64,000 bases of DNA from JAVBNN01 sp031551525 (GCA_031551525.1 JAVBNN010000023.1:1-64000), one strand, 5' to 3'; shown: positions 34,960 through 43,361, numbered from the stretch's first letter. Numbers and translations: made by a program. The notes: generated by a model from the sequence alone, not told the origin.

Positions 34960-35586
34960 TTGCAGATAAAACACGCGGAATGGCTGACCATCCCTTTAAG
35001 CGGGGAAACATTATACGGTTACGACCAGGACTGGTATCCCACTCAATACAAAAGAACTCGCGGCTGCGGCCCTACTACTGCGGCCATGATGCTCAGCTAT
35101 ATAAACTGTCGGGATGGTATAAACCTACCGCTCTCCGTCGGCAGCATAGACAATGCCCGGGGCGCCATGCTTGAAACATGGTCCTATTTCACCCCAACTG
35201 CCGCGCTCGGCCTTTACAGCACACGGCTTTTTTATGCGGGAGCGCAAAAATTCGCCCGGGGGAAAGGCCTTACCTATGTGCCCAAGCGTCTTTCCGTGGG
35301 AACTTTGTCTTTTTGGCGACCCAAACTACCGCAAATAGCCACTTTTATCCAGCGCGGCCTTTGTCTCGACTGCCCGGTAGCTTTTCTGAATCTGCACAAA
35401 GGCAGTTGTCACCAACTGGACAGCTGGCACTGGATGCTAATAATCGGCCTAGATGAACAAACGCTGGGTTATGAGGCTACCTCTTTTGACAACGGGCAAA
35501 TCAAAAAGTTCGACCTGGGCGTCTGGCTGAACACTACAAAACTAGGCGGAGGCTTTGTTTATATAGAACAACAAGACTCTCTATAA
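34960..35586 (+). CDS. C39-like putative cysteine peptidase
   Basis: 208 residues. Cys36 in RGCGPTTAAMML matches the catalytic Cys motif of C39-like (papain-fold) peptidases, and His157 in DSWHWMLIIGLD is well placed as the catalytic His; a downstream Asp or Asn in SFDNG could complete the triad. There is no signal peptide, so a cytoplasmic role or substrate is possible. It starts at TTG behind GGGAG; no ATG in frame fits. It lies about 105 bp after ddl and could be cotranscribed. The substrate is unknown. Confidence 0.65.
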   Translation: MQIKHAEWLTIPLSGETLYGYDQDWYPTQYKRTRGCGPTTAAMMLSYINCRDGINLPLSVGSIDNARGAMLETWSYFTPTAALGLYSTRLFYAGAQKFARGKGLTYVPKRLSVGTLSFWRPKLPQIATFIQRGLCLDCPVAFLNLHKGSCHQLDSWHWMLIIGLDEQTLGYEATSFDNGQIKKFDLGVWLNTTKLGGGFVYIEQQDSL

Positions 35587-35592
35587 AGCAGC

Positions 35593-35630
35593 GGGGCCTT
35601 TCAGCAAATGCTGAAAGGCCCCTTCTGTTT
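35593..35630. terminator. rho-independent terminator
   Basis: A long stem (ggggcctttcag / ctgaaaggcccc) followed by ttctgtttgttt, after the C39-like gene; convergent with fhs and possibly shared. Confidence 0.8.
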
Positions 35631-35675
35631 GTTTAAGAAAGCACAGTACAATCACTTTTTAGGCTACTAAAAAAC

Positions 35676-37346
35676 TTAGAACAACCCGCTGATCACTCCG
35701 TTATCGTCGACATCGATCTTTTCTGCTGCCGGCGCTTTGGGCAACCCGGGCATGGTCATGATATCGCCTGTTATGCAGACAACAAATCCAGCGCCTGCCG
35801 ACAGCCTGGCCTGGCGCACAGTCAGTTCAAATCCTTTTGGCGCCCCCAGTAACTTGGCATTGTCGGAGAAAGAATACTGTGTTTTAGCCATACATACAGG
35901 CAGATTGCCATAGCCCATCTCCTGAATGTCTTTCAGTGTTTTCAGCGCTTCGGCGCTAAAGGCAACGCCGGCCGCTCCGTATACTTTAGTGGCAACCGCC
36001 CTGATCTTATCCTCCAAAGAAGCCTCTGCACCGTAAACAAAACTGAACTGGCCGGGTTTTTCCATCGCAGCTAGAACTTTTTCCGCCAAATCTTTTCCGC
36101 CCTCGCCGCCTTTGGCAAACACTTCGGAAATAGCCACACTCGCGCCATTTTTTTCACATTCGCTAAAAACATAGTCCAGTTCAGCCTGGGTATCGGTCGG
36201 GAAACGGTTTACCGCCACCACCGCAGACAGACCGTATACTTTTGTTGCATTTTCTATATGCTTTTTCAGGTTTTCCATGCCTTTGGCCAAAAGATCGAGC
36301 CTCTCACTGCCAAGATCTTCTTTGGCGCAGCCGCCATGATGTTTAAGCGCCCTTACGGTAGCCACTATGACCACGGCAGAAGGCCGGATGCCAGTCTGTC
36401 GACATTTGATATCGATAAATTTTTCCGCGCCCAGATCAGCGCCAAAACCAGCCTCGGTCACTACATAGTCGGCCAGCTTCATAGCAAGCTTGGTCGCCGC
36501 CACCGAGTTACAGCCGTGAGCGATATTGGCAAACGGGCCGCCGTGGATAAAGGCCGGCGAATGTTCGAGCGTCTGCACCAGATTGGGATCAAAGGCGTCT
36601 TTAAGGAGCGCTGACAAGGCGCCCTGTGCCTTCAAATCGCGGCAAGTCACCGGTTTGTTATCATAGGTATAGCCGACCACCATTTTGCCGAGCTTTTCTT
36701 TCAACTCGGCCAAACTGCTCGAGAGACAAAACACCGCCATGACTTCCGAGGCAACTGTGATATCAAAACCGTCCTCGCGCGGCATGCCGTTCACCCGTGC
36801 GCCCAAGCCGTCAACAATCTGGCGCAGCTGGCGGTCGTTCATGTCAAGCGCCCGCCGCCAGGTAACACGGCGCGGATCTATATTTAAAACATTGCCCTGA
36901 AAAATATGATTGTCCAGCATCGCCGCCAAAAGGTTGTTAGCCGCGCCGATCGCATGAAGATCACCGGTAAAATGCAAATTTATATCTTCCATCGGCACGA
37001 CCTGCGCATAACCGCCTCCGGCCGCACCGCCTTTAACACCGAATACCGGCCCCAAAGACGGCTCGCGTAGGCAGATGACCGTCTTTTTGCCCAGTGCATT
37101 GAGCGCATCACCCAAACCTACGGTAGTGGTGGTTTTGCCCTCACCGGCTGGCGTAGGACTGATGGCAGTGACCAATACCACTTTAGCGTCCGGCTTGCTC
37201 TCATATTCTTTTATCAGCCGGTGATCCACTTTGGCCTTATATTTGCCATAGTAAGCCAAATGATCTTCCGTCAAACCGATTTTAGCCGCTATTTTCGATA
37301 CGTGATCCATTTTCACCGCTTGTGCAATTTCGATATCCGATTTCAT
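35676..37346 (-). CDS. fhs: formate--tetrahydrofolate ligase
   Basis: 556 residues, the standard length when started at the ATG at 37346, which has GAGGAGG five bases upstream. The ATP-binding motif is TPAGEGKTTTTVGLGDAL, and EPSLGPVFGVKGGAAGGGYAQ-type segments follow. It activates formate to 10-formyl-THF for purines, fMet and, in acetogens, the Wood-Ljungdahl pathway. It is monocistronic here. The 95-nt leader shows no riboswitch I recognise. Confidence 0.96.
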   Translation of the reverse strand: MKSDIEIAQAVKMDHVSKIAAKIGLTEDHLAYYGKYKAKVDHRLIKEYESKPDAKVVLVTAISPTPAGEGKTTTTVGLGDALNALGKKTVICLREPSLGPVFGVKGGAAGGGYAQVVPMEDINLHFTGDLHAIGAANNLLAAMLDNHIFQGNVLNIDPRRVTWRRALDMNDRQLRQIVDGLGARVNGMPREDGFDITVASEVMAVFCLSSSLAELKEKLGKMVVGYTYDNKPVTCRDLKAQGALSALLKDAFDPNLVQTLEHSPAFIHGGPFANIAHGCNSVAATKLAMKLADYVVTEAGFGADLGAEKFIDIKCRQTGIRPSAVVIVATVRALKHHGGCAKEDLGSERLDLLAKGMENLKKHIENATKVYGLSAVVAVNRFPTDTQAELDYVFSECEKNGASVAISEVFAKGGEGGKDLAEKVLAAMEKPGQFSFVYGAEASLEDKIRAVATKVYGAAGVAFSAEALKTLKDIQEMGYGNLPVCMAKTQYSFSDNAKLLGAPKGFELTVRQARLSAGAGFVVCITGDIMTMPGLPKAPAAEKIDVDDNGVISGLF

Positions 37347-37446
37347 AAAGTCCTCCTCTATTTTTTTGCGCCTTTGAGCTTTGAACTTGTCATGCTCGCC
37401 AGTATTGTGATAAAAGCGCGCCAACGCGTAATTCTTTATGAATATT

Positions 37447-37475
37447 ATTATCCCCCGCACCCACAAATAAGTCAA
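37447..37475 (-). promoter_or_regulatory. sigma70-type promoter of fhs
   Basis: Minus strand TTGACT, 17-bp spacer, GATAAT, about 100 bp upstream of the fhs start. Confidence 0.75.
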
Positions 37476-37624
37476 CTCCATTCGCAGTGTAGGTAACTAG
37501 ACAAAAGTAAAAACAATATTACGAAAAACAGTAGATATTGTTAATACAAAAAAGTCGTTGGAAGAGAAACGTACAACTACTTTTTTCAATTTTCCTTTTT
37601 CCTTTGGTCTAAAAAACACATTCT

Positions 37625-37715
37625 GACAATAAAAAAGCTTTCCAGAAAACCCGGAAAGCCTATGCTTTACTGGAGCGGGTGACGAGATTCGAACTCGCGA
37701 CCCACGGCTTGGGAA
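37625..37715 (-). repeat. direct-repeat copy of tRNA-Gly 3' half plus terminator (island boundary)
   Basis: 91 bp matching 41100-41190 with only five mismatches, all in the terminator part. It contains the terminator copy (about 37632-37660) and the tRNA 3' half. Beyond 37715 the two copies diverge completely. Confidence 0.9.
37671..37715 (-). pseudogene. tRNA-Gly(CCC) 3'-half fragment
   Basis: Identical to the 3' half of the intact gene at 41146-41220, from CCA to the anticodon loop (minus strand TTCCCAA), and then broken. A break exactly at the anticodon loop is what a tyrosine-recombinase attachment site leaves. Confidence 0.88.
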
Positions 37716-38133
37716 TTTTTTACTCTCATTTCATCGACTATATTTAGGACTAAACATTGTTTTGATTTACTATATTATATATTATGTGTTTTTCATTTTA
37801 CTGGCAACCAAAACAGCCAGCATTTTTTATGCTCCTTATTGTTCCATGCGACAAGACAGACAATTTTTTTATACTAACAGACTGTAATTCTCCCTGCACA
37901 AATACCCGCCCGACAGAAGGTTGGCGAAAGTTTTCATAGCTTCCTGTGTCATAGCGCTCATCTTTTGTAATTGCCAAACAACATTTCAGGGGGGCGAATC
38001 CCGCCCGAAAAAACACCTACTTGCTCATGTCAAAGCCTGCAAATGGCAAAAACACGCGATTATAGATCGACTCCATTTTTCAGCATGCAGGCGGAACGCA
38101 CAGTACGTTCCGCCTACATATATACTAAAAAGT
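37716..38133. other. noncoding left part of the island
   Basis: About 420 bp, AT-rich, with no gene I can support. A 10-bp perfect hairpin (aggcggaacg / cgttccgcct, 38089-38115) sits 19 bp after the hydrolase stop codon but lacks a T-run; it may still stabilise or end that transcript. Confidence 0.4.
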
Positions 38134-38832
38134 TTACTTCGCGCCTGCCTTGTCCAACTTTGTTTCATGACCGTTTCGCTGAACGCTCTGGGCTTTTTCG
38201 TAGCTTTCCATAAGGGGACGAATCCTCGGCACAACGTGTTCGGCCATAATGCCGGCAAAGTCCATAGCGTCGGGTCTGTTCCATGTACTCATGATTTCGC
38301 CTACCAAGGCAAATGTGTCTAACGGCATCACGCCGGCCTGAGTAATACGGGCGATTGTAATATCTGTGGCCATTTTGCTCCAGTTGCCAGAAGCGTCTAC
38401 TACGCAAAAGACTTTATATCCAGCCTCGACAGCGCTAAGGGCAGGGAAAGCCATGCACACGCTGGTCAGGGTCCCGGCAATAATAAGTGTTTTGCGGTTT
38501 GTCTTCTCGATGGCCTCCACCCAGGCTGGGTTGTCCCAGGCGTTGATCTGCCCTGTGCGGGGTATGTATACGGCATCCGGATTTACCTGGTGGATTTCGG
38601 GGATCAGCGGCCCATTCGGTCCATCCGGAACGGACGCGGTAGTGAAGGTGGGCATTTTAGCCAAATACGCTACTTTGGCCAAAGCGATAGCATTATTCCG
38701 TAGCTCATATTGCTCCATGTCAAGCACAAGTTGGAACAGGCCGCTTTGATGGTCTATGAGCAGCATCACGGCGTCATCCGGGTCAATCATCCATTTGTTT
38801 TTGTCAATCACTTTTTTGTCAAACATTTTCAT
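38134..38832 (-). CDS. isochorismatase-family hydrolase (YcaC-like)
   Basis: 232 residues of the isochorismatase-like cysteine hydrolase fold. D27 in LLIDHQSGL and C126 in TSVCMAFPALSA are the expected catalytic Asp and Cys. PRTGQINAWDNP and the C-terminal region match the YcaC subgroup, whose substrate is unknown. It lies 62 bp after the pirin gene in the same orientation, so marR-pirin-hydrolase is likely one operon. A link to aromatic or quinone stress is plausible from the regulator class but is inference. Confidence 0.88.
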   Translation of the reverse strand: MKMFDKKVIDKNKWMIDPDDAVMLLIDHQSGLFQLVLDMEQYELRNNAIALAKVAYLAKMPTFTTASVPDGPNGPLIPEIHQVNPDAVYIPRTGQINAWDNPAWVEAIEKTNRKTLIIAGTLTSVCMAFPALSAVEAGYKVFCVVDASGNWSKMATDITIARITQAGVMPLDTFALVGEIMSTWNRPDAMDFAGIMAEHVVPRIRPLMESYEKAQSVQRNGHETKLDKAGAK

Positions 38833-38894
38833 ACTCCTTTCAATATGGGTACAAAGTGGTGTATTCGCGGGGAGCCTGCACGAAGAGAACTCTC

Positions 38895-39747
38895 TTAGCG
38901 AACATCCTCTTCATTTATGAATTCTTCGGCGCGTAATTGCGCGAAGGCTTCATCCAATTCTTTTTGCGTATTCATGACTATCGGCCCCATCCAGGCTATC
39001 GGCTCATGCAGCGGAGGCCCGCAAAAAACCATGAACCGCGCCCCGCTGATACCGGACCGCACAGCCAACGTATCGCCTTCAGTAAAGAACGCAGCAGTAC
39101 GCTTTTGCACTGGTTGGGTAGATTGCGTGCCGAAAACGGCCTCGCCGTCCATGACGTAGATGAACAGAGTTTCCCCAGGGTTGGAGGTTATGGACAGTTC
39201 TTGGTTTGGGCGCAGTAAAACATCCAAAATCGTAGCCTTTATATAGCCCGGCGACACCCCTTGTATCCCGCTGAATTCGCCGGAAAGAATCCGCACTTCT
39301 CCCTGCGGGATGGGAACCATTTTGATCATTTCTTTGCTAATGTCAAAGTATGCGGGAGCCGTCATTTTATCTTTCGACGGAAGATTAAGCCAAATTTGTA
39401 AACCAAACATTCTGGGGGTCGTGTGGGGCATTTCCTCGTGCAAAATACCGCGCCCCGCCGTCATCCACTGCGCTTCGCCGGAATGAATGACGCCGCCGTT
39501 ACCAAGGCTGTCCCGTATGCTCGATCGTCCCTTCAATAAGATAGGTGATGGTTTCAATGCCGCGATGCGGGTGCATAGGAAAACCAGCGACATAGTCCGC
39601 CGGGTTCATGGAATCAAATGCGTCCAACATCAAGAATGGGTCGATGTTCTTGACGTCGGCATGCCCCAGCACCCGGATCAAGTGCACTCCGGCGCCATCT
39701 ATTGCCCTCCGGCCCTGTGTCGTCTTTGTGATTTCTCTCATTTTCAT
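38895..39747 (-). pseudogene. pirin-family protein gene with a one-base frameshift
   Basis: The N-terminal part (to 39499) carries GFPMHPHRGIETITYLIEGTIEH, here cited only to its pattern HPHRG...E..TY, then runs out of frame. The rest, in another frame from about 39515 to 38895, begins DSLGNGGVIHSGEAQWMTAGRG, again the pirin pattern. One extra base at 39516 explains the break exactly; removing it rejoins the conserved IEH-RDSLGNGG. Pirins are bicupin iron proteins, some acting as quercetin dioxygenases. The gene overlaps the marR stop by four bases. It is either a real recent inactivation or a sequencing error. Confidence 0.85.
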
Positions 39748-40214
39748 AAAGCGCCTCCTGAATACTCTCGTTTGTTAAGTTTCTTAAGTAAGTGCGTTAC
39801 AGCCTGTTTTTCCTCGCTGGACAGAGGCAGAAAAACGTTCTTGACCACGTCCAGATAGTTCGGAAACAACTCTTGCAGTATAGCTGCTCCCTTGTCGCTA
39901 ATAGACACAAGACGCGCACGGCTGTCCTCCAGATGCTGACAGCACTTGACCAGACCGTCTCGTTCCATGTTCTGGATAACCACCGTCATGTTGCCGGGAG
40001 TTGAAAGAATTTTTTCGGTAATTTCACCAACCTTCATAGAGCCTTTGTGGTATAGGGCTTCCAACACAGCAAATTGCGCTGTGGTCAGTCCATACTTCCG
40101 GAACACCGCCAGGGCCTTTCTATTATGGTTGTTGATGGCCCGGCTCAAAGCGATAACCATCTTAAGATCTTGTACGTGTTCGGATCCATAGAGATTGTGC
40201 TTACGTTTCTTCAT
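39744..40214 (-). CDS. MarR-family transcriptional regulator
   Basis: 156 residues. A winged helix with TTAQFAVLEALYHKG, VGEITEKILSTPGNMTVVIQNM and DGLVKCCQHLEDSRARLVSIS (wing) is framed by dimerisation helices. It overlaps the pirin start (ATGA-like), which suggests it controls the pirin-hydrolase pair and itself. Two palindromes with CTAATTAGT in the upstream region are probable operators, one lying between -35 and -10 of its promoter. Confidence 0.9.
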   Translation of the reverse strand: MKKRKHNLYGSEHVQDLKMVIALSRAINNHNRKALAVFRKYGLTTAQFAVLEALYHKGSMKVGEITEKILSTPGNMTVVIQNMERDGLVKCCQHLEDSRARLVSISDKGAAILQELFPNYLDVVKNVFLPLSSEEKQAVTHLLKKLNKREYSGGAL

Positions 40215-40229
40215 AGCGTCAAATTAACT

Positions 40230-40244
40230 CCTAATTAGTAATAT
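40230..40244 (-). promoter_or_regulatory. second MarR-type operator candidate
   Basis: CCTAATTAGTAATAT, the same core as the promoter operator, lies 16-30 bp upstream of the marR start codon, where a bound repressor would block elongation or ribosome access. Confidence 0.55.
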
Positions 40245-40338
40245 TTTTAGTAAAATAAACTGCTATTTAGCTTCATCCAAAACATTATTGCAATTGTTGT
40301 GTCCTGAAAAGCATTCGCCAGTATTTTGTCGTAGTTTT

Positions 40339-40367
40339 ATAATAACTACTAATTAGTGATATGTCAA
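40339..40367 (-). promoter_or_regulatory. marR promoter with palindromic operator in the spacer
   Basis: Minus strand TTGACA, 17-bp spacer, TATTAT. The spacer contains the perfect palindrome ACTAATTAGT (40348-40357), so a bound MarR dimer would block RNA polymerase. Confidence 0.75.
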
Positions 40368-40379
40368 GCAAAGTGTCTC

Positions 40380-41099
40380 TTTTTTTGCTGCACTAAACCG
40401 CTATTTAAAACCAGCTTATTGTCCCCCAATTAATCCCAGATTATAGCTGTAGGATCAGTGCAATCCACCAAATTTTACCATAAAAGCATCAACAATAAAA
40501 AAGAATAACTGTGGATATTAGCTTTGGCTCTAGAGTAGCAATAAAAAAATTGCTAAGATGAGCGTATGAACAACAAGGCACTAAGCAAATATAAAATCAA
40601 ACGAATAATGAATTTCTTTTGCCGCTGGAAACTATGAAGGGGTAAAAACCATGCAGGCAACTGATTTTTTACTCAACAAGGAGTATTGATTGATGAATAC
40701 ACAACTGCACCTAAACTGCCGTCAGGCAACACAAAATCATCATATAGTCGGAATAAAGCAGTTGGATTGCATTCTATCTGTTTTATTTCTAGATAAATTG
40801 GATCTTCACTTAATACTCAATTACTAAGCTAAAAAATTAAAATCACAATAAACAAACAAGTGCGGATAAGTGTTAGCCGATTGTTTTGCTGCCTAACGAT
40901 TCGGACTTTTCTCTTTTTTGTCCCAATGAACAAATTTGTGGATAACTTTAATGTTTCTTCAACTGACCCAGTACCTACAACATTCAAAAAGTCCTTACTT
41001 ATTACAAATAATATGCTGTTTACAATAAAAGCACCCAGAGTAAATAATTACATCTAGTTTCTCTGCAACTGGCCACAACTGGTCTCCAAAACGTATTTC
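40380..41099. other. AT-rich noncoding right part of the island
   Basis: About 720 bp without a convincing gene. Very short frames follow AGGGG and AAGGAG sites near 40640 and 40680 (12 and 44 codons) but match nothing I know. Probably decayed DNA of the element. Confidence 0.35.
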
Positions 41100-41190
41100 G
41101 ACAATAAAAAAGCTTTCCGACAAACCCGGAAAGCCTCTGCTTTGCTGGAGCGGGTGACGAGATTCGAACTCGCGACCCACGGCTTGGGAA
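41100..41190 (-). repeat. direct-repeat copy at the intact tRNA-Gly (island boundary)
   Basis: Partner of 37625-37715: terminator plus the 3' half of the tRNA up to the anticodon loop. Confidence 0.9.
41106..41134 (-). terminator. terminator of tRNA-Gly
   Basis: An 8-bp stem (gctttccg / cggaaagc) and a 7-nt loop, then tttttta on the minus strand. Confidence 0.8.
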
Positions 41191-41220
41191 GCCGGTACTC
41201 TACCGCTGAGCTACACCCGC
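41146..41220 (-). tRNA. tRNA-Gly (anticodon CCC)
   Basis: 75 nt including an encoded CCA. Acceptor GCGGGTG pairs with CACCCGC; the D arm (GCTC), anticodon loop TTCCCAA (anticodon CCC) and T arm (GCGAG TTCGAAT CTCGT) all fold. The outermost anticodon-stem pair is C-U, a mild mismatch. It reads GGG codons. It is preceded by a promoter and followed by a terminator. Confidence 0.95.
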
Positions 41221-41240
41221 TTGTAATATTAACACCTCAA

Positions 41241-41269
41241 ATAATAGCTTATAATGGGAGTTTTTGCAA
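41241..41269 (-). promoter_or_regulatory. promoter of tRNA-Gly
   Basis: Minus strand TTGCAA, 17-bp spacer, TATTAT, 20 bp upstream of the tRNA 5' end. Confidence 0.75.
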
Positions 41270-41331
41270 CTTGAATTTTTTTCAACCGTTTGCTGTATTT
41301 CCTATTATTGCCTAAAAAAACCCTACTTTTC

Positions 41332-41351
41332 ACCACTTGAGGTTTTTTTGA
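41332..41351 (+). repeat. 20-bp direct repeat, copy 1
   Basis: Perfect match to 46853-46872 (starts ACCACTTGAGG, ends TTGA). The two copies bracket the Fur-to-HxlR block. Confidence 0.7.
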
Positions 41352-41967
41352 AATTTATATTTCCGCTTGTAGAGCTGCTTAATACAATTTCAAAGTACAA
41401 AAAATGTTTTTTTGAAAAATCGCCAAATTAATTTACCAGTAACTTTTTTTGTTGTTCCCTATGTATTTAAAAGGACATAGTTCCCGGAGTAAATCCTCCT
41501 TAAATTTGCCTCTCTTTTGACAGTCGCATACAGATATATAATATGTAATTGTGAAAATAAGATTATATCAGCAAACAACTGCAGGCTTTAGCCGTGTGCT
41601 GGTCGCTTTGTTCATGTGGAGCAAGAACCTTCATCTAGGTACGCCGATGAGTAAATAGCGAGAAAAATCATCATTTATTGTGACAAAAAGGTAATGTCCC
41701 CGGTTGTCACATCTTGAACCGGACTTCCTTTAAAGCAAAGCAAAAAGCCCGTACATGCCTTTTGCAAGACATATACGGGCAAAAAATCAACAGAAATCGG
41801 TTGTAACAAACAAGGGTATGTATCCCGTGCGCCGCTTAAATAGCGCGTACACGGGATATATAAAGAATAATATTTCCAAGCGTTTTTCCAAGTTATCTAT
41901 TGTTAATTGCACACATGGTGAAGAAGGCTTCTTCAAGAAAATTTTTTCATTCAGTACATCTGCACTA
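41352..41967. other. noncoding region with tandem hairpins
   Basis: About 600 bp, no supportable gene. Two strong hairpins: 41747-41780 (gcccgta.atg arms, with a T-run on the minus strand, so a leftward terminator-like element) and 41821-41858 (tatcccgtg / cacgggata). Confidence 0.4.
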
Positions 41968-41973
41968 AAGCGA

Positions 41974-42005
41974 AGCAAAGGCCCTGCACCTTAGGACAGA
42001 GCCTT
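41974..42005 (-). terminator. terminator of the Fur/PerR-like gene
   Basis: A 9-bp stem (minus strand aaggctctg / cagggcctt) with a 10-nt loop and a short T-rich tail, nine bases after the stop codon. Confidence 0.65.
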
Positions 42006-42014
42006 CATAATGTA

Positions 42015-42407
42015 TCACTGCTTATTGCTGGCTTTACATTTCGCGCACAGGCCGGTAAAGACGATATCATGTCCTGAAACTTCATATTCGCTGGTTGCAG
42101 GCAGTTTTTTGTAAATACTTTCCATGACCGGCATAGCGACATCAAAAATCAGCCCGCACTGATTACAACGCATGTGGTAGTGATGCCCCAGATGATCATC
42201 GTACCTGTCCGCCGATGCCGGGAGATGCACACGCTGAACTACGCCTTCCTCCGCGACGTTGTTCAAAATACGGTAAACGGTAGCCCTGCTGATCGTTGGC
42301 ATATAGAGGGAAACCTGTTCATATATTTTGTCCGCTGTAGGATGCGTGCCTTTGAATGTATCCAAAACATCAAGCACAGTTTGCTGTTGATGCGTATTGC
42401 GTTTCAT
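42015..42407 (-). CDS. Fur-family metal/peroxide regulator (PerR-like)
   Basis: 130 residues. A winged helix (ADKIYEQVSLYMPTISRATVYRIL) is followed by the Fur dimerisation domain with DDHLGHHYHMRC and two CxxC pairs (CNQC and CAKC) for structural zinc. The residues fit PerR or Fur; the metal cannot be fixed by eye. The ATG at 42407 has GAGGAG upstream; the longer frame before it lacks one. A 7-1-7 AT-rich palindrome lies over its promoter, so it is probably autoregulated. It diverges from the PTPS-like gene. Confidence 0.88.
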   Translation of the reverse strand: MKRNTHQQQTVLDVLDTFKGTHPTADKIYEQVSLYMPTISRATVYRILNNVAEEGVVQRVHLPASADRYDDHLGHHYHMRCNQCGLIFDVAMPVMESIYKKLPATSEYEVSGHDIVFTGLCAKCKASNKQ

Positions 42408-42442
42408 TTTTTTCTCCTCATTTCTGAGAAATAGGCTGACAT

Positions 42443-42494
42443 TAATAATATTTATTATCATTAGTTATTATATATTATTAGATGGTTTTGTCAA
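42443..42494 (-). promoter_or_regulatory. promoter and PerR-type box of the Fur-like gene
   Basis: Minus strand TTGACA (42489-42494), 16-bp spacer, TATAAT (42467-42472). The 15-mer TAATAATATTTATTA at 42443-42457, a 7-1-7 inverted repeat with 6 of 7 pairs, covers the start point and resembles a PerR box. Confidence 0.65.
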
Positions 42495-42507
42495 TAAATA
42501 ATTTCTC

Positions 42508-42536
42508 TTGACAAACAGTAAGACATATATTATCAT
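42508..42536 (+). promoter_or_regulatory. promoter of the PTPS-like gene
   Basis: TTGACA, 17-bp spacer, TATCAT, giving a leader of about 150 nt. Confidence 0.7.
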
Positions 42537-42553
42537 TTGATATATAATAGTAA

Positions 42554-42589
42554 ATAATAATATATGTTAATAATGGCATATATATTATT
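42554..42589 (+). promoter_or_regulatory. AT-rich dyad in the PTPS-like leader
   Basis: Arms AATAATATATG and CATATATATTATT nearly complement each other around ttaataatgg. It may be a regulator site or an RNA hairpin. Confidence 0.4.
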
Positions 42590-42691
42590 CTACTATCTTT
42601 AAAAGCAAAGTCTAAAGTGTACACAAGTGAGGGTAGCATGTGCCCACCGCAAAAAACACACATGCAAATAAAATAAAAAGGAGCGAAAACC

Positions 42692-43258
42692 ATGAAAAGT
42701 TTCACTACGTTAGACCTACAATATGCCCACAGGTTCTATGGATTCAAAGGTGAAGCCCAGTATTTACACGGACATACGGGGATCCTGACGCTTGAAGTTG
42801 AAGACGATGTCAACATGGGCGTCAATATGGTGTTTCCTTGTAACGAAATCAAAAAGACCGCCTGGGATGTTTTGCAAAATTTTGACCACGCACTGGTTTT
42901 AAGGGAAGATGATCCCTTGCTGCCCGCAGTTCTTGCTGTTTATGAAGCGCAGGGCATTAAAAACGGCGCGCCGACCAATATGCAAAAAGGTCCCGCTTTC
43001 AAAACGGAACTTGCGACAGCCTATCCGGAATGCCGTTTGGTTGTTACGAAAGAAACCATGACTGTTGAAGGTATGATCAAAATTGTCTACGACTTACTGA
43101 AAGACAAGCTCAATATTGTCAAAATCACCTTTACCAGCGGCGTAAATGGCGCTACACAAGAATACGCATCTCAAAAAGAAAAAAGCGGCCGTTGCCCATT
43201 ATGCGGAATTTCACTAAATGAAGATGGCATGTGCCCAAAATGCGGATACAAGAAATAG
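42692..43258 (+). CDS. PTPS/QueD-like protein lacking the catalytic Cys, with zinc ribbon
   Basis: 188 residues. The metal-binding His triad of 6-pyruvoyl-/6-carboxy-tetrahydropterin synthases is present (H13 in AHRF, H26 and H28 in LHGHTG). The catalytic Cys, normally four residues before the first His of HGH, is Ala22. A C-terminal zinc ribbon (CPLCG...CPKCG) is added, so the protein is longer than typical QueD (about 120-150 residues). It may bind pterin without the usual chemistry or act on another substrate. It has its own promoter and terminator and diverges from a Fur/PerR-like regulator that may control it. Confidence 0.75.
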   Translation: MKSFTTLDLQYAHRFYGFKGEAQYLHGHTGILTLEVEDDVNMGVNMVFPCNEIKKTAWDVLQNFDHALVLREDDPLLPAVLAVYEAQGIKNGAPTNMQKGPAFKTELATAYPECRLVVTKETMTVEGMIKIVYDLLKDKLNIVKITFTSGVNGATQEYASQKEKSGRCPLCGISLNEDGMCPKCGYKK

Positions 43259-43323
43259 TCTAATTGGGGAGTGCCTGGCTACGCTCACGGCACCCTGATC
43301 CGCCCATATTGCCGTAATACTGT

Positions 43324-43361
43324 AACCCGTTCTGGACACTTCGTTCAGAACGGGTTATTTT
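43324..43361 (+). terminator. terminator of the PTPS-like gene
   Basis: An 11-bp stem (aacccgttctg / cagaacgggtt) followed by attttt. Confidence 0.85.

Larger units (their letters stand above)
37625..41190. mobile_element. 3.5-kb tRNA-Gly-bounded genomic island
   Basis: The intact tRNA-Gly gene at the right and a 3'-half copy with duplicated terminator at the left bound a segment carrying marR, pirin and isochorismatase-family genes plus AT-rich noncoding DNA. The orientation (extra 3' half downstream of the intact tRNA) is that of an integrated element. No integrase or mobility gene is present, so it is either a decayed element or one moved in trans. Confidence 0.7.

Noticed and set aside
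37347..37446. Possible tetrahydrofolate riboswitch before fhs
   Set aside because: The leader lacks the conserved core I would expect; a covariance-model search would settle it.
37798..38016. Minus-strand frame of 72 codons at the left of the island
   Set aside because: No ribosome site, no family pattern; a competing shorter frame overlaps it.
40860..41057. Plus-strand GTG-started frame in the island
   Set aside because: No ribosome site and AT-rich noncoding character.
41755..41994. Plus-strand frame of about 80 codons
   Set aside because: No ribosome site, runs through two hairpins and a terminator, and shows no family pattern.
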